Numbered from the stretch's first letter, positions 6,647-13,773 are shown. The stretch: DNA of 21,042 bases from Nitrospirae bacterium GWC2_56_14 (GCA_001803705.1 MHDY01000161.1:3535-24576), one strand, 5' to 3'. Translations and numbers: made by a program. The notes: a model not told the origin generated them from the sequence alone.

Positions 6647-7282
6647 TCACCCTGACCCCTGGACCCTGAACCCTGCCCCCTGCGTCGCCTTCTGCCTGCC
6701 GTAGAAATGATCGCTCATCGATTTATTCTCGGCAAGAAGCAGTACGGTATTCCTGACCCGGGTTTGCTTCGTCTCCTCGCGCTTTGCGCTCGAGATCCAC
6801 CAGAGGAACTGCTTCTTCTGCGACAGCGGGATCCGTTCGAACTGCTCCCGCGCCTTCCTGTTCCGTGCCAGTGCGGCCTTCAGTTCCGGAATCATCACGA
6901 CCGCGTCAACCTTGTCCAGGGTCTTCCACGAGCCGCTTCGCTTTGCCTCATCGATCGCCAGCATTCCCGCCGGGGTCATGCGGCCCTGCCTGATCATTTT
7001 CTGCACGCGTTTTTTATTCGATGCGGACCACGTGCTTGCGGACTTTCTGGGGGTGAACTTCTGGATATAGGATTCGTCGTCAACGCGCTTTACCAGGCTG
7101 TCGATCCACCCGAAGCAGAGCGCTTCCTCCACCGCATCCTCGTACGGGAGAGAAGGCTTGCCGGTCTTCTTCTTAAAGAAAACAAGCCATATCCCGGTCT
7201 TCCGGGAATGGTTCTTGTCGAGCCATTCCCGCCACGCCGTCCGGTCATGAATAAAGATCCGCTCCTGATCCTTGATCTCCAT
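6647..7282 (-). CDS. YdeI/OmpD-associated family protein
   Basis: A 211-residue cytoplasmic protein of the YdeI family. Family signatures are visible: RTAWREWLDKNH (about 15), GIWLVFFKKKTGKPSLPYEDAVEEALCFGWIDS (about 30-62), FTPRKSASTWSASNKKRVQKMI (about 75-97) and the later AREQFERIPLSQKKQFLWWI. Members have been linked to tolerance of peptides or stress, but the molecular role is not established. The final residues (about QGAGFRVQGSG) are a translated TCAGGGT repeat and not part of the ancestral domain. The gene starts 20 bases after the radical SAM stop codon, with a weak AGGAAAACCGGGA ahead of the ATG, and repeat arrays flank it on both sides. Confidence 0.88.
   Translation of the reverse strand: MEIKDQERIFIHDRTAWREWLDKNHSRKTGIWLVFFKKKTGKPSLPYEDAVEEALCFGWIDSLVKRVDDESYIQKFTPRKSASTWSASNKKRVQKMIRQGRMTPAGMLAIDEAKRSGSWKTLDKVDAVVMIPELKAALARNRKAREQFERIPLSQKKQFLWWISSAKREETKQTRVRNTVLLLAENKSMSDHFYGRQKATQGAGFRVQGSG
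6649..6682 (-). repeat. TCAGGGT heptad array forming the YdeI-type C-terminus
   Basis: ACCCTGA-type units on the plus strand (TCAGGGT on the minus strand). The array supplies the last 11 or so codons and the stop of the YdeI-type gene. Confidence 0.85.
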
Positions 7283-7296
7283 ATTCCCGGTTTTCC

Positions 7297-7340
7297 TGCC
7301 CCTACGCCCTGACCCCTGACCCCTGGACCCTGGACCCTAC
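7297..7340 (-). repeat. TCAGGGT heptad array forming the radical SAM C-terminus
   Basis: About six degenerate heptads, ACCCTGG/ACCCCTGA on the plus strand. The array encodes the final residues of the radical SAM protein (about GSRVQGSGVRA) and its TAG stop, and it runs up to the region ahead of the YdeI-type gene. Confidence 0.85.
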
Positions 7341-8834
7341 GGCTCTAAGCTTCTTCTCATGGCGCCGCAAAACCTGGCGGAAATGGAACCCGTAGATCGA
7401 GAAGGTGATGGCCAGCGGGAAGAGCCGCGGCCTGCGGACCAGGGACCAGAAGAAAAGCTTCCAATACTGGTAGCGCTCCCTGCCGAGGATGCCGAGCCGC
7501 ACCACGGACTGGGCCATGGCCCGGAAATACATGATCTTGAAGCGGGCCTGCATCCTTTTCGGCGGCTGGTACTCCTGGAGGAACTTCCGGACCCGGGCGT
7601 AATAGTGCTTGGGAGCGTAGATGGTGCCCAGGATCTGGCGGTAGCCGTTGACCAGCGTGTCGTTGTTCATCTTCGACACGAAGTTGATCGAAAAGTCGGT
7701 GTTGTCGCCCGTGGCGTTCTTGATGAGCCTGCCCTCCTGCTCCATGCGGCGGTGCAGTTTGGTGCCGGTGGGCGCGTTCAAAAGCCCCACCATGGCCGTC
7801 ACGATGCCGCTCTCCTGGATGAACGCGATCAGGCGTTCGAAGATCGCCGCCGGGTCCTTGTCGAACCCCACGATGAACCCTGCCTGGACCTCGAGGCCCG
7901 CGTGCTGGATCTTCCGGACGTTGGCGATGAGGTCGCGGTTCTGGTTCTGGCGCTTACTGCACTCGGCAAGGCTCTCCTCGTTGGGCGACTCGATGCCGAT
8001 GAACACCTGGTCGAATCCCGCCCGGACCATGAGCTGCATCAGCTCCGCGTCGTCGGCAAGGTTGATGGACACTTCCGTATAGAGCTTGAAGGGATGCTTG
8101 CGCTTCTCCATCCAGGCAAGGATGGCAGGCAGCACCTCGGTCTTGAGCTTTCCCTTGTTCCCGATGAAGTTGTCGTCCACGATGAAGACGCTGCTCTTCC
8201 AGCCCCGGAGGTACAGCGCCTCAAGCTCGGAAACGATCTGTACCGCGTCCTTGGTCCGCGGCACCCGGCCGTAGAGCACCGTGATGTTGCAGAAGTCGCA
8301 GTCAAAGGGGCAGCCGCGGGAATACTGGATATTCATGGAGGCGTAGTGCTTCATGTTCAGGAGGTCGAAGCGCGGCAAAGGCGTCTTCCTGAGGTCCGCC
8401 CAGAGCGGCGAGGTATACACGCGCCGCGGTTTGCCCTGCGCGAGATCGGCGAGGAACATGGGCAGCGTGATCTCCGCCTCGTTCAGGATAAGGTGGTCCA
8501 CATGGCCGTAGTCTTCTGCATGGGCAGTGAAATGCGGCCCGCCGGCGATCACCTTGGTCCCGAGCCGATGGCTTCGCTCGATGATCTCGTCGGCGAACTC
8601 CTTCTGGATGGACATGGCCGAGATCAGCATGTAGTCCGCCCAGCGAAGGTCGGCGTCGGTCAGCTTCGCCGTGTTCAGGTCCACAAGGCGCTGGTTCCAC
8701 TCCCGGGGAAGCATGGCAGCCACGGTCAAAAGGCCCAGGGGCGGCAGGGTAGCCTTCTTAGCGATGAATTTTAAAGCGTATTTGAAGCTCCAGAAGGTAA
8801 CAGGATACTGCGGATAGACGAGAAGAATGTTCAT
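7302..8834 (-). CDS. B12-binding-domain radical SAM protein (DUF4070/HpnP-like)
   Basis: A 510-residue radical SAM enzyme with an N-terminal cobalamin-binding domain. Residues 1-140 form the B12-type Rossmann fold (MNILLVYPQYPVTFWSFKYALKF, PPLGLLTVAA, VIAGGPHFTAH, LILNEAEITLP). SRGCPFDCDFCNI (about 173-184) is the CxxxCxxC cluster ligating the 4Fe-4S centre (Cys175, 179, 182). FIVDDNFIGNK, FIGIESPNEESL and AGFIVGFDKD are typical core strands, and a DUF4070-like C-terminal part follows. HpnP, the hopanoid C-2 methylase, has this architecture, so methylation of an unactivated lipid carbon is possible; no other hopanoid gene is here, so no symbol is given. AAAGGAG six bases before the ATG at 8834 fixes the start. 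The C-terminus is repeat-derived. Confidence 0.88.
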   Translation of the reverse strand: MNILLVYPQYPVTFWSFKYALKFIAKKATLPPLGLLTVAAMLPREWNQRLVDLNTAKLTDADLRWADYMLISAMSIQKEFADEIIERSHRLGTKVIAGGPHFTAHAEDYGHVDHLILNEAEITLPMFLADLAQGKPRRVYTSPLWADLRKTPLPRFDLLNMKHYASMNIQYSRGCPFDCDFCNITVLYGRVPRTKDAVQIVSELEALYLRGWKSSVFIVDDNFIGNKGKLKTEVLPAILAWMEKRKHPFKLYTEVSINLADDAELMQLMVRAGFDQVFIGIESPNEESLAECSKRQNQNRDLIANVRKIQHAGLEVQAGFIVGFDKDPAAIFERLIAFIQESGIVTAMVGLLNAPTGTKLHRRMEQEGRLIKNATGDNTDFSINFVSKMNNDTLVNGYRQILGTIYAPKHYYARVRKFLQEYQPPKRMQARFKIMYFRAMAQSVVRLGILGRERYQYWKLFFWSLVRRPRLFPLAITFSIYGFHFRQVLRRHEKKLRAVGSRVQGSGVRA

Positions 8835-9150
8835 TGTGGCTCCTTTAAGACGCACCGGAGAAGTTTTCACGTACCAGGAGGGCCCGAATGGAGATGGAAC
8901 TTGTTAAGGACAGTGCCGAAGCAGCGTGAATCGCAGCTTGTTCATTATCCGCCTTTAGCGCCGCAGATACAATACCTAATTATGATAGAAAATGGGCTTC
9001 AGGACCGTTGCGGCAATCCCCTTCGAGCGTCATACTTTATTAGTTTAGCACTATTCGAGGAATCACGACTTGAAAATCAAGGAAATATTGAGCGTCCCCT
9101 CCCCGGACCCTGCCCCCTCTCATTACCCCATAATTACCCCATCAACAGCC

Positions 9151-9178
9151 TTGACAAAAAAGAACATATCCCTATAAT
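9151..9178 (+). promoter_or_regulatory. Consensus sigma-70 promoter, distal to lipoprotein/peptidase operon
   Basis: TTGACA (9151-9156) and TATAAT (9173-9178) are both perfect, 16 bases apart. Transcription would start near 9185, leaving a leader of about 255 bases before the lipoprotein ATG. The leader has a hairpin at 9204-9232. Confidence 0.6.
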
Positions 9179-9329
9179 CAACCTGAGCATTCCAGACTGC
9201 TTCGATTCTTTACCAGGTTATTGAAAAGAATCTCGGCTTTCCGGCTACTTCAGATCCTTCACTTCGTTCGAAGCAAGCTGGTACCTGGGGAATATTTATA
9301 ATGCCATGGGCAGCGTCAGGTTTTGCTGC

Positions 9330-9358
9330 TTGACATGTTCTTTTTACTAAGCTATTTA
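9330..9358 (+). promoter_or_regulatory. Second promoter candidate, proximal
   Basis: TTGACA (9330-9335) and TATTTA (9353-9358) are 17 bases apart. It would give a leader of about 75 bases to the lipoprotein gene. Confidence 0.4.
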
Positions 9359-9441
9359 TTTTAGACATTACTTCCCGCGGCAAGAAAAGCCCGGGAGCTT
9401 TTATCACATACTGAGGGAATGACATAAAAGGGAGAAAAAAG

Positions 9442-9798
9442 ATGAAGAAGGCTGTGCTTATTTTAGTATTGTCTGCCCTGTTTGTTAGTTGCGGCGGTGG
9501 CGGCGGCAGCGCTCCGGTGCCGATAACGAGCCATTCTGTCGACCTGAACTGGGCGCCAAACCACGAACGCGGGGTCAACAGCGCCGGCGGCGGCTACCAG
9601 GTCTCGATCAGCGGCCAGACGACGATCAACGTGCCGTACGACTCCGGACTCGCGACAACCCCGACCACGACGACTGTTGTGTTGAATACCGGAGCCTACA
9701 CAGTGACGGTGCGCGCCTACGCTGCGCTCGATGCGCTAGGCGGCAGCACCGGCAATGTCAGCGCGGAATCTTCGCCAATCACCGTCTACGTACCATAA
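9442..9798 (+). CDS. Lipoprotein with a single FN3-like domain
   Basis: A 118-residue exported lipoprotein. MKKAVLILVLSALFVSC is a signal peptide ending in a lipobox-like LFVSC with lipidation at Cys17, followed by a glycine run. The remainder reads as one fibronectin type III-like beta sandwich: HSVDLNWAP, the GGYQVSISG strand, TTVVLNTGAYTVTVRAYA and a final SPITVYVP. It may bind surface or extracellular polymers, but no specific ligand can be inferred. AGGGAG precedes the ATG. The subtilisin-family gene follows after 14 bases, so they form an operon, and the two products are probably both exported and may act together. Confidence 0.82.
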   Translation: MKKAVLILVLSALFVSCGGGGGSAPVPITSHSVDLNWAPNHERGVNSAGGGYQVSISGQTTINVPYDSGLATTPTTTTVVLNTGAYTVTVRAYAALDALGGSTGNVSAESSPITVYVP

Positions 9799-9812
9799 GA
9801 GGAGAATAGATA

Positions 9813-11621
9813 ATGAAGATAACGCTATCCTTACGCTCGATCGTCCAGGCCGCACTCATCGGCGCCGTCCTGACAATATCCCTTCCTGCGCACGCCGCTT
9901 CTTTCACCTCGCTTGCGCCGGGGGCCGCTGCCCCCTACGTGCCGGGCGAGGTGCTCGTGAAATTCAAGCCCGCGACCTCTGCGGATGCGCGCTCGGCGAC
10001 CCTGGCGGCCAAGGGCCACTCGGTCTTCGCCGGCCTGAATCAGCCGGGCTGGACGCAGGTCAAGGTCGGAATTGGCCAGACAGTGGAAGCGGCGCTCACG
10101 GCCTATCAGAACGACCCGAACGTCGAATACGTCCAGCCCAACTACCTCTATCATGCCACTACTAACGACACGCAGTACAGTCAGCTCTGGGCGTTTAAGA
10201 ACACCGGTCAGAACATTGCCACCGGCACCTACTCACCCACCATCGGAACGTCCGGCAACGACATGAACATCGAACCGGCTTGGGGCCACATCACCGACTG
10301 CAGCAGCGTCGTGGTGGCGGTCGTGGACACCGGCGTCAACTACACACAAACGGACCTTGCCGCAAACATGTGGGACGGTGGGTTGGCCTACCCCAACCAC
10401 GGCTTCGACTTCATTGGCAACGACAACAATCCCATGGACCTCAACGGACACGGCACGCACGTTGCAGGCATTATCGGGGCTGCGGGAAACAACAGCACCG
10501 GCACCACGGGGGTTTGCTGGCAGGCCAGCATCATGGCGGTGCGCGTACTGGACGCTGCAGGCAGCGGGACCACGGCAACCATCATTTCGGGCATCAACTT
10601 CGCCGTAGCCAATGGTGCAAAGGTCATCAACATGAGCCTGGGCGGCGGTGGGTCACTCGACCAGGCCTTCAGCACTGCCATTACCAATGCACGAACCAAT
10701 GACGTTGTTGTGGTGGTGGCCGCGGGCAATGAAGATACGAACAACGAGACCACGCCCTCCTATCCGTGCAACTTCACCCAGCAGAACATAGTTTGCGTGG
10801 CTGCGCTCGACCAGAACTACGCGCTGGCGAGCTTCTCGAACTATGGATCGACCAGCGTCGATGTGGGCGCGCCGGGGACCAACATCCTGAGCACTTGGGC
10901 GGGAGCAGAGACGGTGATAGAGGATGATTTTTCGACGGGTTGGACAAAAACTACCACTACCAGCGGGGGTTGGACTACGGGAATCTTTAATGTAGGAGTA
11001 CCAACCACGCTTCTAATCAATCCCTCTGGCTACCCCAACAGTACATATAACAACGGCACGGATGCTCGGGCCTACAAAACCTTTCCCCTCACAGGCAATG
11101 TGGCGGTATTCCAGGCCGCTATGGCGATCAACGTGGTGAATGGTGATCATTTCCGCATCGCCTATAAAAACAGTGGCGGAGATCCGTTTGTCGGTGGAAC
11201 CATTGACAGTGATATTACGAATATGGCGACCTATCCAAACCTAGTCTCCGGATCGTCCGATATCTCAAACTGCATCAGTGCGACTTGCAGCATCGGTTTT
11301 CAGCTGACATCCGATGCCAGCACGGCGGATAAAGGACTGGCCATCGGTTTCTTCAGCATCACGACGCTGGCGCTGAACAACACGAGCTACAACACCATCA
11401 GCGGCACCTCCATGGCCACGCCCGAAGTAGCCGGGCTTGCCGCGATGCTGCGCGCCTACAACCCGCAGTACACCTACACTGATACGGTCAACGCCATCAA
11501 GAACGGCGGTCGGGCAGCCGCGAGCCTTACGGGCAAGACCACTACCGGCAAAGCGATCGATGTCATGAAATCACTGGCATACATCAACCCGCCGACAGGC
11601 CTCACGGCCACGGTGCATTGA
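9813..11621 (+). CDS. Secreted subtilisin-family (S8) serine peptidase
   Basis: A 602-residue exported endopeptidase. Order: signal peptide ending PAHA (1-28); an I9-like propeptide (VPGEVLVKFKP at 43 to VEYVQPNYLY at 104-113) that would fold the enzyme and be removed; then the catalytic domain with Asp172 (VVDTGVN), His213 (NGHGTHVAGI), oxyanion Asn306 (AAGNED) and Ser533 (GTSMATPEVAG). All catalytic residues are present. Residues about 366-520 are an extra beta-rich segment (EDDFSTGWTKT onward) inserted between the VGAPGTNILST strand and the nucleophile; its codons look more AT-rich. The C-terminus, NPPTGLTATVH, looks like the first strand of an FN3 domain that then stops. AGGAG precedes the ATG. 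The gene downstream encodes a propeptide-like protein. Confidence 0.95.
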   Translation: MKITLSLRSIVQAALIGAVLTISLPAHAASFTSLAPGAAAPYVPGEVLVKFKPATSADARSATLAAKGHSVFAGLNQPGWTQVKVGIGQTVEAALTAYQNDPNVEYVQPNYLYHATTNDTQYSQLWAFKNTGQNIATGTYSPTIGTSGNDMNIEPAWGHITDCSSVVVAVVDTGVNYTQTDLAANMWDGGLAYPNHGFDFIGNDNNPMDLNGHGTHVAGIIGAAGNNSTGTTGVCWQASIMAVRVLDAAGSGTTATIISGINFAVANGAKVINMSLGGGGSLDQAFSTAITNARTNDVVVVVAAGNEDTNNETTPSYPCNFTQQNIVCVAALDQNYALASFSNYGSTSVDVGAPGTNILSTWAGAETVIEDDFSTGWTKTTTTSGGWTTGIFNVGVPTTLLINPSGYPNSTYNNGTDARAYKTFPLTGNVAVFQAAMAINVVNGDHFRIAYKNSGGDPFVGGTIDSDITNMATYPNLVSGSSDISNCISATCSIGFQLTSDASTADKGLAIGFFSITTLALNNTSYNTISGTSMATPEVAGLAAMLRAYNPQYTYTDTVNAIKNGGRAAASLTGKTTTGKAIDVMKSLAYINPPTGLTATVH

Positions 11622-11629
11622 GGGGCGGC

Positions 11630-11983
11630 ATGGGATACGGGATAAGGCGTCTCATGGTAATTGCGGTGGCCCTGGCGGGTATGGCCGCTGGGACTGCCTG
11701 CGGCCTTGCGCCGGGCAACCCCGGACCGAAGCCTATGGACCTTTCAGCCCGTCAAACAAGGGCGCCGGGAGAGTATCTCGTTACGCTCGTCCCGGGAGCC
11801 GAGAGTAAGGTCATCGCCGACCTCTACGGGCGCTTCGGGATCAAGGACATGAAAGACCTGGGGAGCAACCTCTTCCTCGTGACCCTCACCGAGGACCCCG
11901 GTCCTGCGAAGATGGAGGAGCTGCGCGAACAAAACGCCCAGGTCAAGGCAGTTCAGCCGAACTTCGTGTACCGGATTCAATGA
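11630..11983 (+). CDS. Stand-alone S8 propeptide/I9-inhibitor-like exported protein
   Basis: A 117-residue protein with an N-terminal hydrophobic segment (LMVIAVALAGMAAGTAC), either a signal peptide or a poor lipobox at Cys24. Residues about 46-117 resemble the propeptide of the peptidase encoded just upstream: APGEYLVTLVPG matches VPGEVLVKFKPA, and VKAVQPNFVYR matches VEYVQPNYLYH at the same spacing. No catalytic domain follows. Single-domain I9-like proteins are known to inhibit subtilases or help them fold, so that role is inferred. The ATG at 11630 is chosen because GAGGGG precedes it; an upstream TTG at 11618 overlaps the peptidase stop codon. It is eight bases behind the peptidase gene and certainly in its operon. 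Confidence 0.8.
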   Translation: MGYGIRRLMVIAVALAGMAAGTACGLAPGNPGPKPMDLSARQTRAPGEYLVTLVPGAESKVIADLYGRFGIKDMKDLGSNLFLVTLTEDPGPAKMEELREQNAQVKAVQPNFVYRIQ

Positions 11984-12025
11984 ACACGGTATCGCCCGAT
12001 AGCTAAATAGCCTTAAAAAACGGGC

Positions 12026-12053
12026 TTGCATTTCGCATAAAAAACGGTAATAT
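12026..12053 (+). promoter_or_regulatory. Promoter candidate for NrfJ-like lipoprotein
   Basis: TTGCAT (12026-12031) and TAATAT (12048-12053) are 16 bases apart, in an AT-rich stretch after the end of the peptidase operon. No good terminator is seen between that operon and this site. Confidence 0.35.
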
Positions 12054-12130
12054 TCACCCTGGTCAATATATCAGGTGCCGCTCATCTCAAGCTGATCGAG
12101 TGCGTCGGTACTTACAAACTAAGGAGATCG

Positions 12131-12481
12131 ATGATGAAACAGTCAAAAGTGGTATTCGCAGTATGTATTTTGGTACTTCTCGTCGCCAGCGGCTGTAAGA
12201 AAGAAGCCACTGCGCCTGCGTCTCAGGCACAGCCTGCTGCAGATGCGGTTCAGGCGGACAATTCCCTTTCGGGAAAAGTAGTGGAAACGATGAATTCCGG
12301 CGGCTATACCTATGTTTGTCTCGAAAATAGCGGAAAGAAGACCTGGGTTGCCGTACCGGAAACGAAGGTCAAGGTCGGACAGATGGTAACGTGCCAGCCC
12401 GGCGGCGAAATGAAGAATTTCACGAGCAAGACATTGAAGCGTACGTTTGAAAGCATCATCTTCTCCGGTGGTATCAGCTGA
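12131..12481 (+). CDS. NrfJ-like OB-fold lipoprotein
   Basis: A 116-residue exported lipoprotein: signal peptide with lipobox VASGC (lipidated Cys22), an Ala/Gln-rich linker, then a compact OB-fold-like domain with GKVVETMNSGGYTYVCLE, KKTWVAVPETKVKVGQ and MKNFTSKTLKRTFESIIFSGG. These phrases match the small periplasmic proteins annotated NrfJ-like in bacteria with cytochrome-based respiration. Function is not settled, and no cytochrome gene is present here. AAGGAG precedes two adjacent ATG codons (12131 and 12134); either could be used. It is a single-gene unit between its own promoter candidate and a strong terminator. Two cysteines in the domain, besides the lipid Cys, are notable. Confidence 0.85.
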   Translation: MMKQSKVVFAVCILVLLVASGCKKEATAPASQAQPAADAVQADNSLSGKVVETMNSGGYTYVCLENSGKKTWVAVPETKVKVGQMVTCQPGGEMKNFTSKTLKRTFESIIFSGGIS

Positions 12482-12506
12482 TACTGAGTACGAATGTCTC
12501 AACCCG

Positions 12507-12538
12507 AAGCCGCTGAGTTTACTCAGCGGCTTTTTTTT
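12507..12538 (+). terminator. Strong intrinsic terminator
   Basis: Near-perfect hairpin: AAGCCGCTGAGT (12507-12518), short loop, ACTCAGCGGCTT (12521-12532), followed by a run of eight T. It ends the NrfJ-like lipoprotein transcript. Confidence 0.95.
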
Positions 12539-12816
12539 GGGCTGACGCTGTAATATCTCTGCTTGCTTTTCTTATCCATGACCCTTTCCGCCTTATGGCG
12601 GACCAGAAAATCCTCGGTTCCATGTGTGTCCAGGGGATTCCATGCGGGTCGTATCCTCAGCCAAACTTCTTGCAAGTTTTTGCGACTAAATGCCAACGCC
12701 AAAGAAAACTGTATTCCTCTTATCTGGACACAAAACGACCTGAAAAATATATGTTTATTTTATAAATATTTGATTTTGCGTACTATTTTGTAATTTAAAA
12801 AAGTAGTACTTTTGTA

Positions 12817-12845
12817 TTGCATTCCACCGACCCCCTTGGTATACT
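12817..12845 (+). promoter_or_regulatory. Promoter of the unknown secreted-protein gene
   Basis: TTGCAT (12817-12822) and TATACT (12840-12845) are exactly 17 bases apart, giving a start near 12852 and a leader of about 135 bases. Confidence 0.55.
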
Positions 12846-12873
12846 AATTATGATTTTAGAACTTATCATAATT
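12846..12873 (+). promoter_or_regulatory. Dyad overlapping the predicted transcription start
   Basis: Perfect 9-base arms, AATTATGAT (12846-12854) and ATCATAATT (12865-12873), separated by ten bases. The dyad begins at the base after the -10 box, a usual place for a repressor operator; it could instead form a 5' hairpin in the RNA. Confidence 0.4.
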
Positions 12874-12987
12874 GAAAATATCGATATAGCCACAGCCAGA
12901 TCGTTCCGGATCCCTCTTCGGAGGCCCCTTCACAATCAATTGCAGGCTCAAGTGGAGTTAAATTTGTTATTCGTACGGAGGAGTTCT

Positions 12988-13773
12988 ATGAGAAAGTTCG
13001 TGGTTCTAGCAGTACTGGTAGCGTGGTGCATCGTCGCAGTTCCGGTCACGGCAAGCGCCAAGGATAAGGATCTGGTTCAGGCCATGGCCGACTTCGACAA
13101 GGCCTACATTCCGCCGATGTTTTTCACGAGCAGTAACAGCAAGCCGCTCTCGGTCAAGTCGATGGCCATCTGCAAGTCTGAGTGGGAGAAGTTTACCGGA
13201 GCATATTATGATTACCGGCCCAACTACGCGAACTGGCAGAGCTACTTCGTGACGATCAATGAGGCTGTTGCCGAGGCTGACGTCATCGTGACCTCCTGCG
13301 CATTGAACCCCTCGTGCACGGACGTCGTTCCCGCCCACGAGCCTCTCGAGCTGGTGCGCCTGACCATGCGCGAGCTCCGGACCCACAACGGTTTTCCCAA
13401 GTTCAACACGGACGCACTCACGGCCTTCCACGAGCCAATGGAAGCGATCGTGCTGACCGTCAAGGGAAAAACGCCGGATATGATCGACGAGGCCACGATC
13501 GCGGCACTATATGCCCATCTTGACGAAGCCTTCTTTCTGTGGAGAAAGGTGGAGAAGTGCCCGCTCGATCCCGAGCTCTGGCACTTCACGGACCAGCAGG
13601 TGACGGACTACTATACCTACCTGTTCCAGGAACGGCTTGCGCTGACGACGTTCAAGGATGCGCTGGATTCAGGAAACAAGCTCGCCATCATCCAGACCGG
13701 CGTGGGAGTCAAGCCGACGTTCGTGAAAGCATATACCCTCTTCGGCGACTTTGCTCGGGTGATGAGGCCCTAA
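12988..13773 (+). CDS. Exported protein of unknown function, mostly helical
   Basis: I do not recognise a named family. The 261-residue protein has a signal peptide (about residues 1-24, ending TASA). The mature part is predicted mainly helical. Two similar segments, AHEPLELVRLTMREL (116-130) and FHEPMEAIVLTVKG (147-160), suggest an internal repeat whose HEP histidine/glutamate pairs could bind metal. Four cysteines follow the signal peptide (Cys62, Cys104, Cys110, Cys191), enough for two disulfides; there is no CxxCH haem motif. GGAGGAG six bases before the ATG at 12988 decides the start over a longer upstream reading. It has its own promoter, an operator-like dyad and a terminator, so it is probably expressed alone, ahead of the porin module. 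Confidence 0.85.
   Translation: MRKFVVLAVLVAWCIVAVPVTASAKDKDLVQAMADFDKAYIPPMFFTSSNSKPLSVKSMAICKSEWEKFTGAYYDYRPNYANWQSYFVTINEAVAEADVIVTSCALNPSCTDVVPAHEPLELVRLTMRELRTHNGFPKFNTDALTAFHEPMEAIVLTVKGKTPDMIDEATIAALYAHLDEAFFLWRKVEKCPLDPELWHFTDQQVTDYYTYLFQERLALTTFKDALDSGNKLAIIQTGVGVKPTFVKAYTLFGDFARVMRP

Larger units (their letters stand above)
8835..9441. other. 607-base divergent intergenic region
   Basis: Separates the minus-strand radical SAM gene from the plus-strand lipoprotein gene. It contains a worn heptad remnant (GGACCCTG at about 9105-9112), two promoter candidates for the plus-strand operon (9151 and 9330), a hairpin with an 8-base stem (GATTCTTT 9204-9211 / AAAGAATC 9225-9232), and a TTCACTTCGTTCGAAG stretch resembling dispersed intergenic repeats. 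I see no convincing gene: open frames here lack ribosome binding sites and run through the repeats. Confidence 0.6.
12539..12987. other. 449-base intergenic region with AT-rich block and leader
   Basis: Contains a small CCGCC-TTAT-GGCGG hairpin (12588-12601), an AT-rich block at about 12735-12815, a promoter at 12817-12845 and an operator-like dyad at 12846-12873, then a leader to the next gene. No protein-coding gene is supported: open frames have no ribosome binding site and unconvincing composition. Confidence 0.6.

Noticed and set aside
7302..8834. Firm assignment of the radical SAM protein as hopanoid 2-methylase HpnP
   Set aside because: Architecture agrees, but many DUF4070 radical SAM proteins share it and no hopanoid genes are nearby.
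8901..9224. Plus-strand open frame of 107 codons between the radical SAM and lipoprotein genes
   Set aside because: No ribosome binding site, no recognisable composition, and it crosses a repeat remnant and the consensus promoter.
9210..9578. Minus-strand open frame overlapping the lipoprotein start
   Set aside because: Lies opposite a gene with a clear signal peptide; part of its translation comes from a repeat-like stretch.
12563..12793. Plus-strand open frame of 76 codons after the terminator
   Set aside because: No ribosome binding site and it runs into the AT-rich block; no domain or signal peptide is visible.
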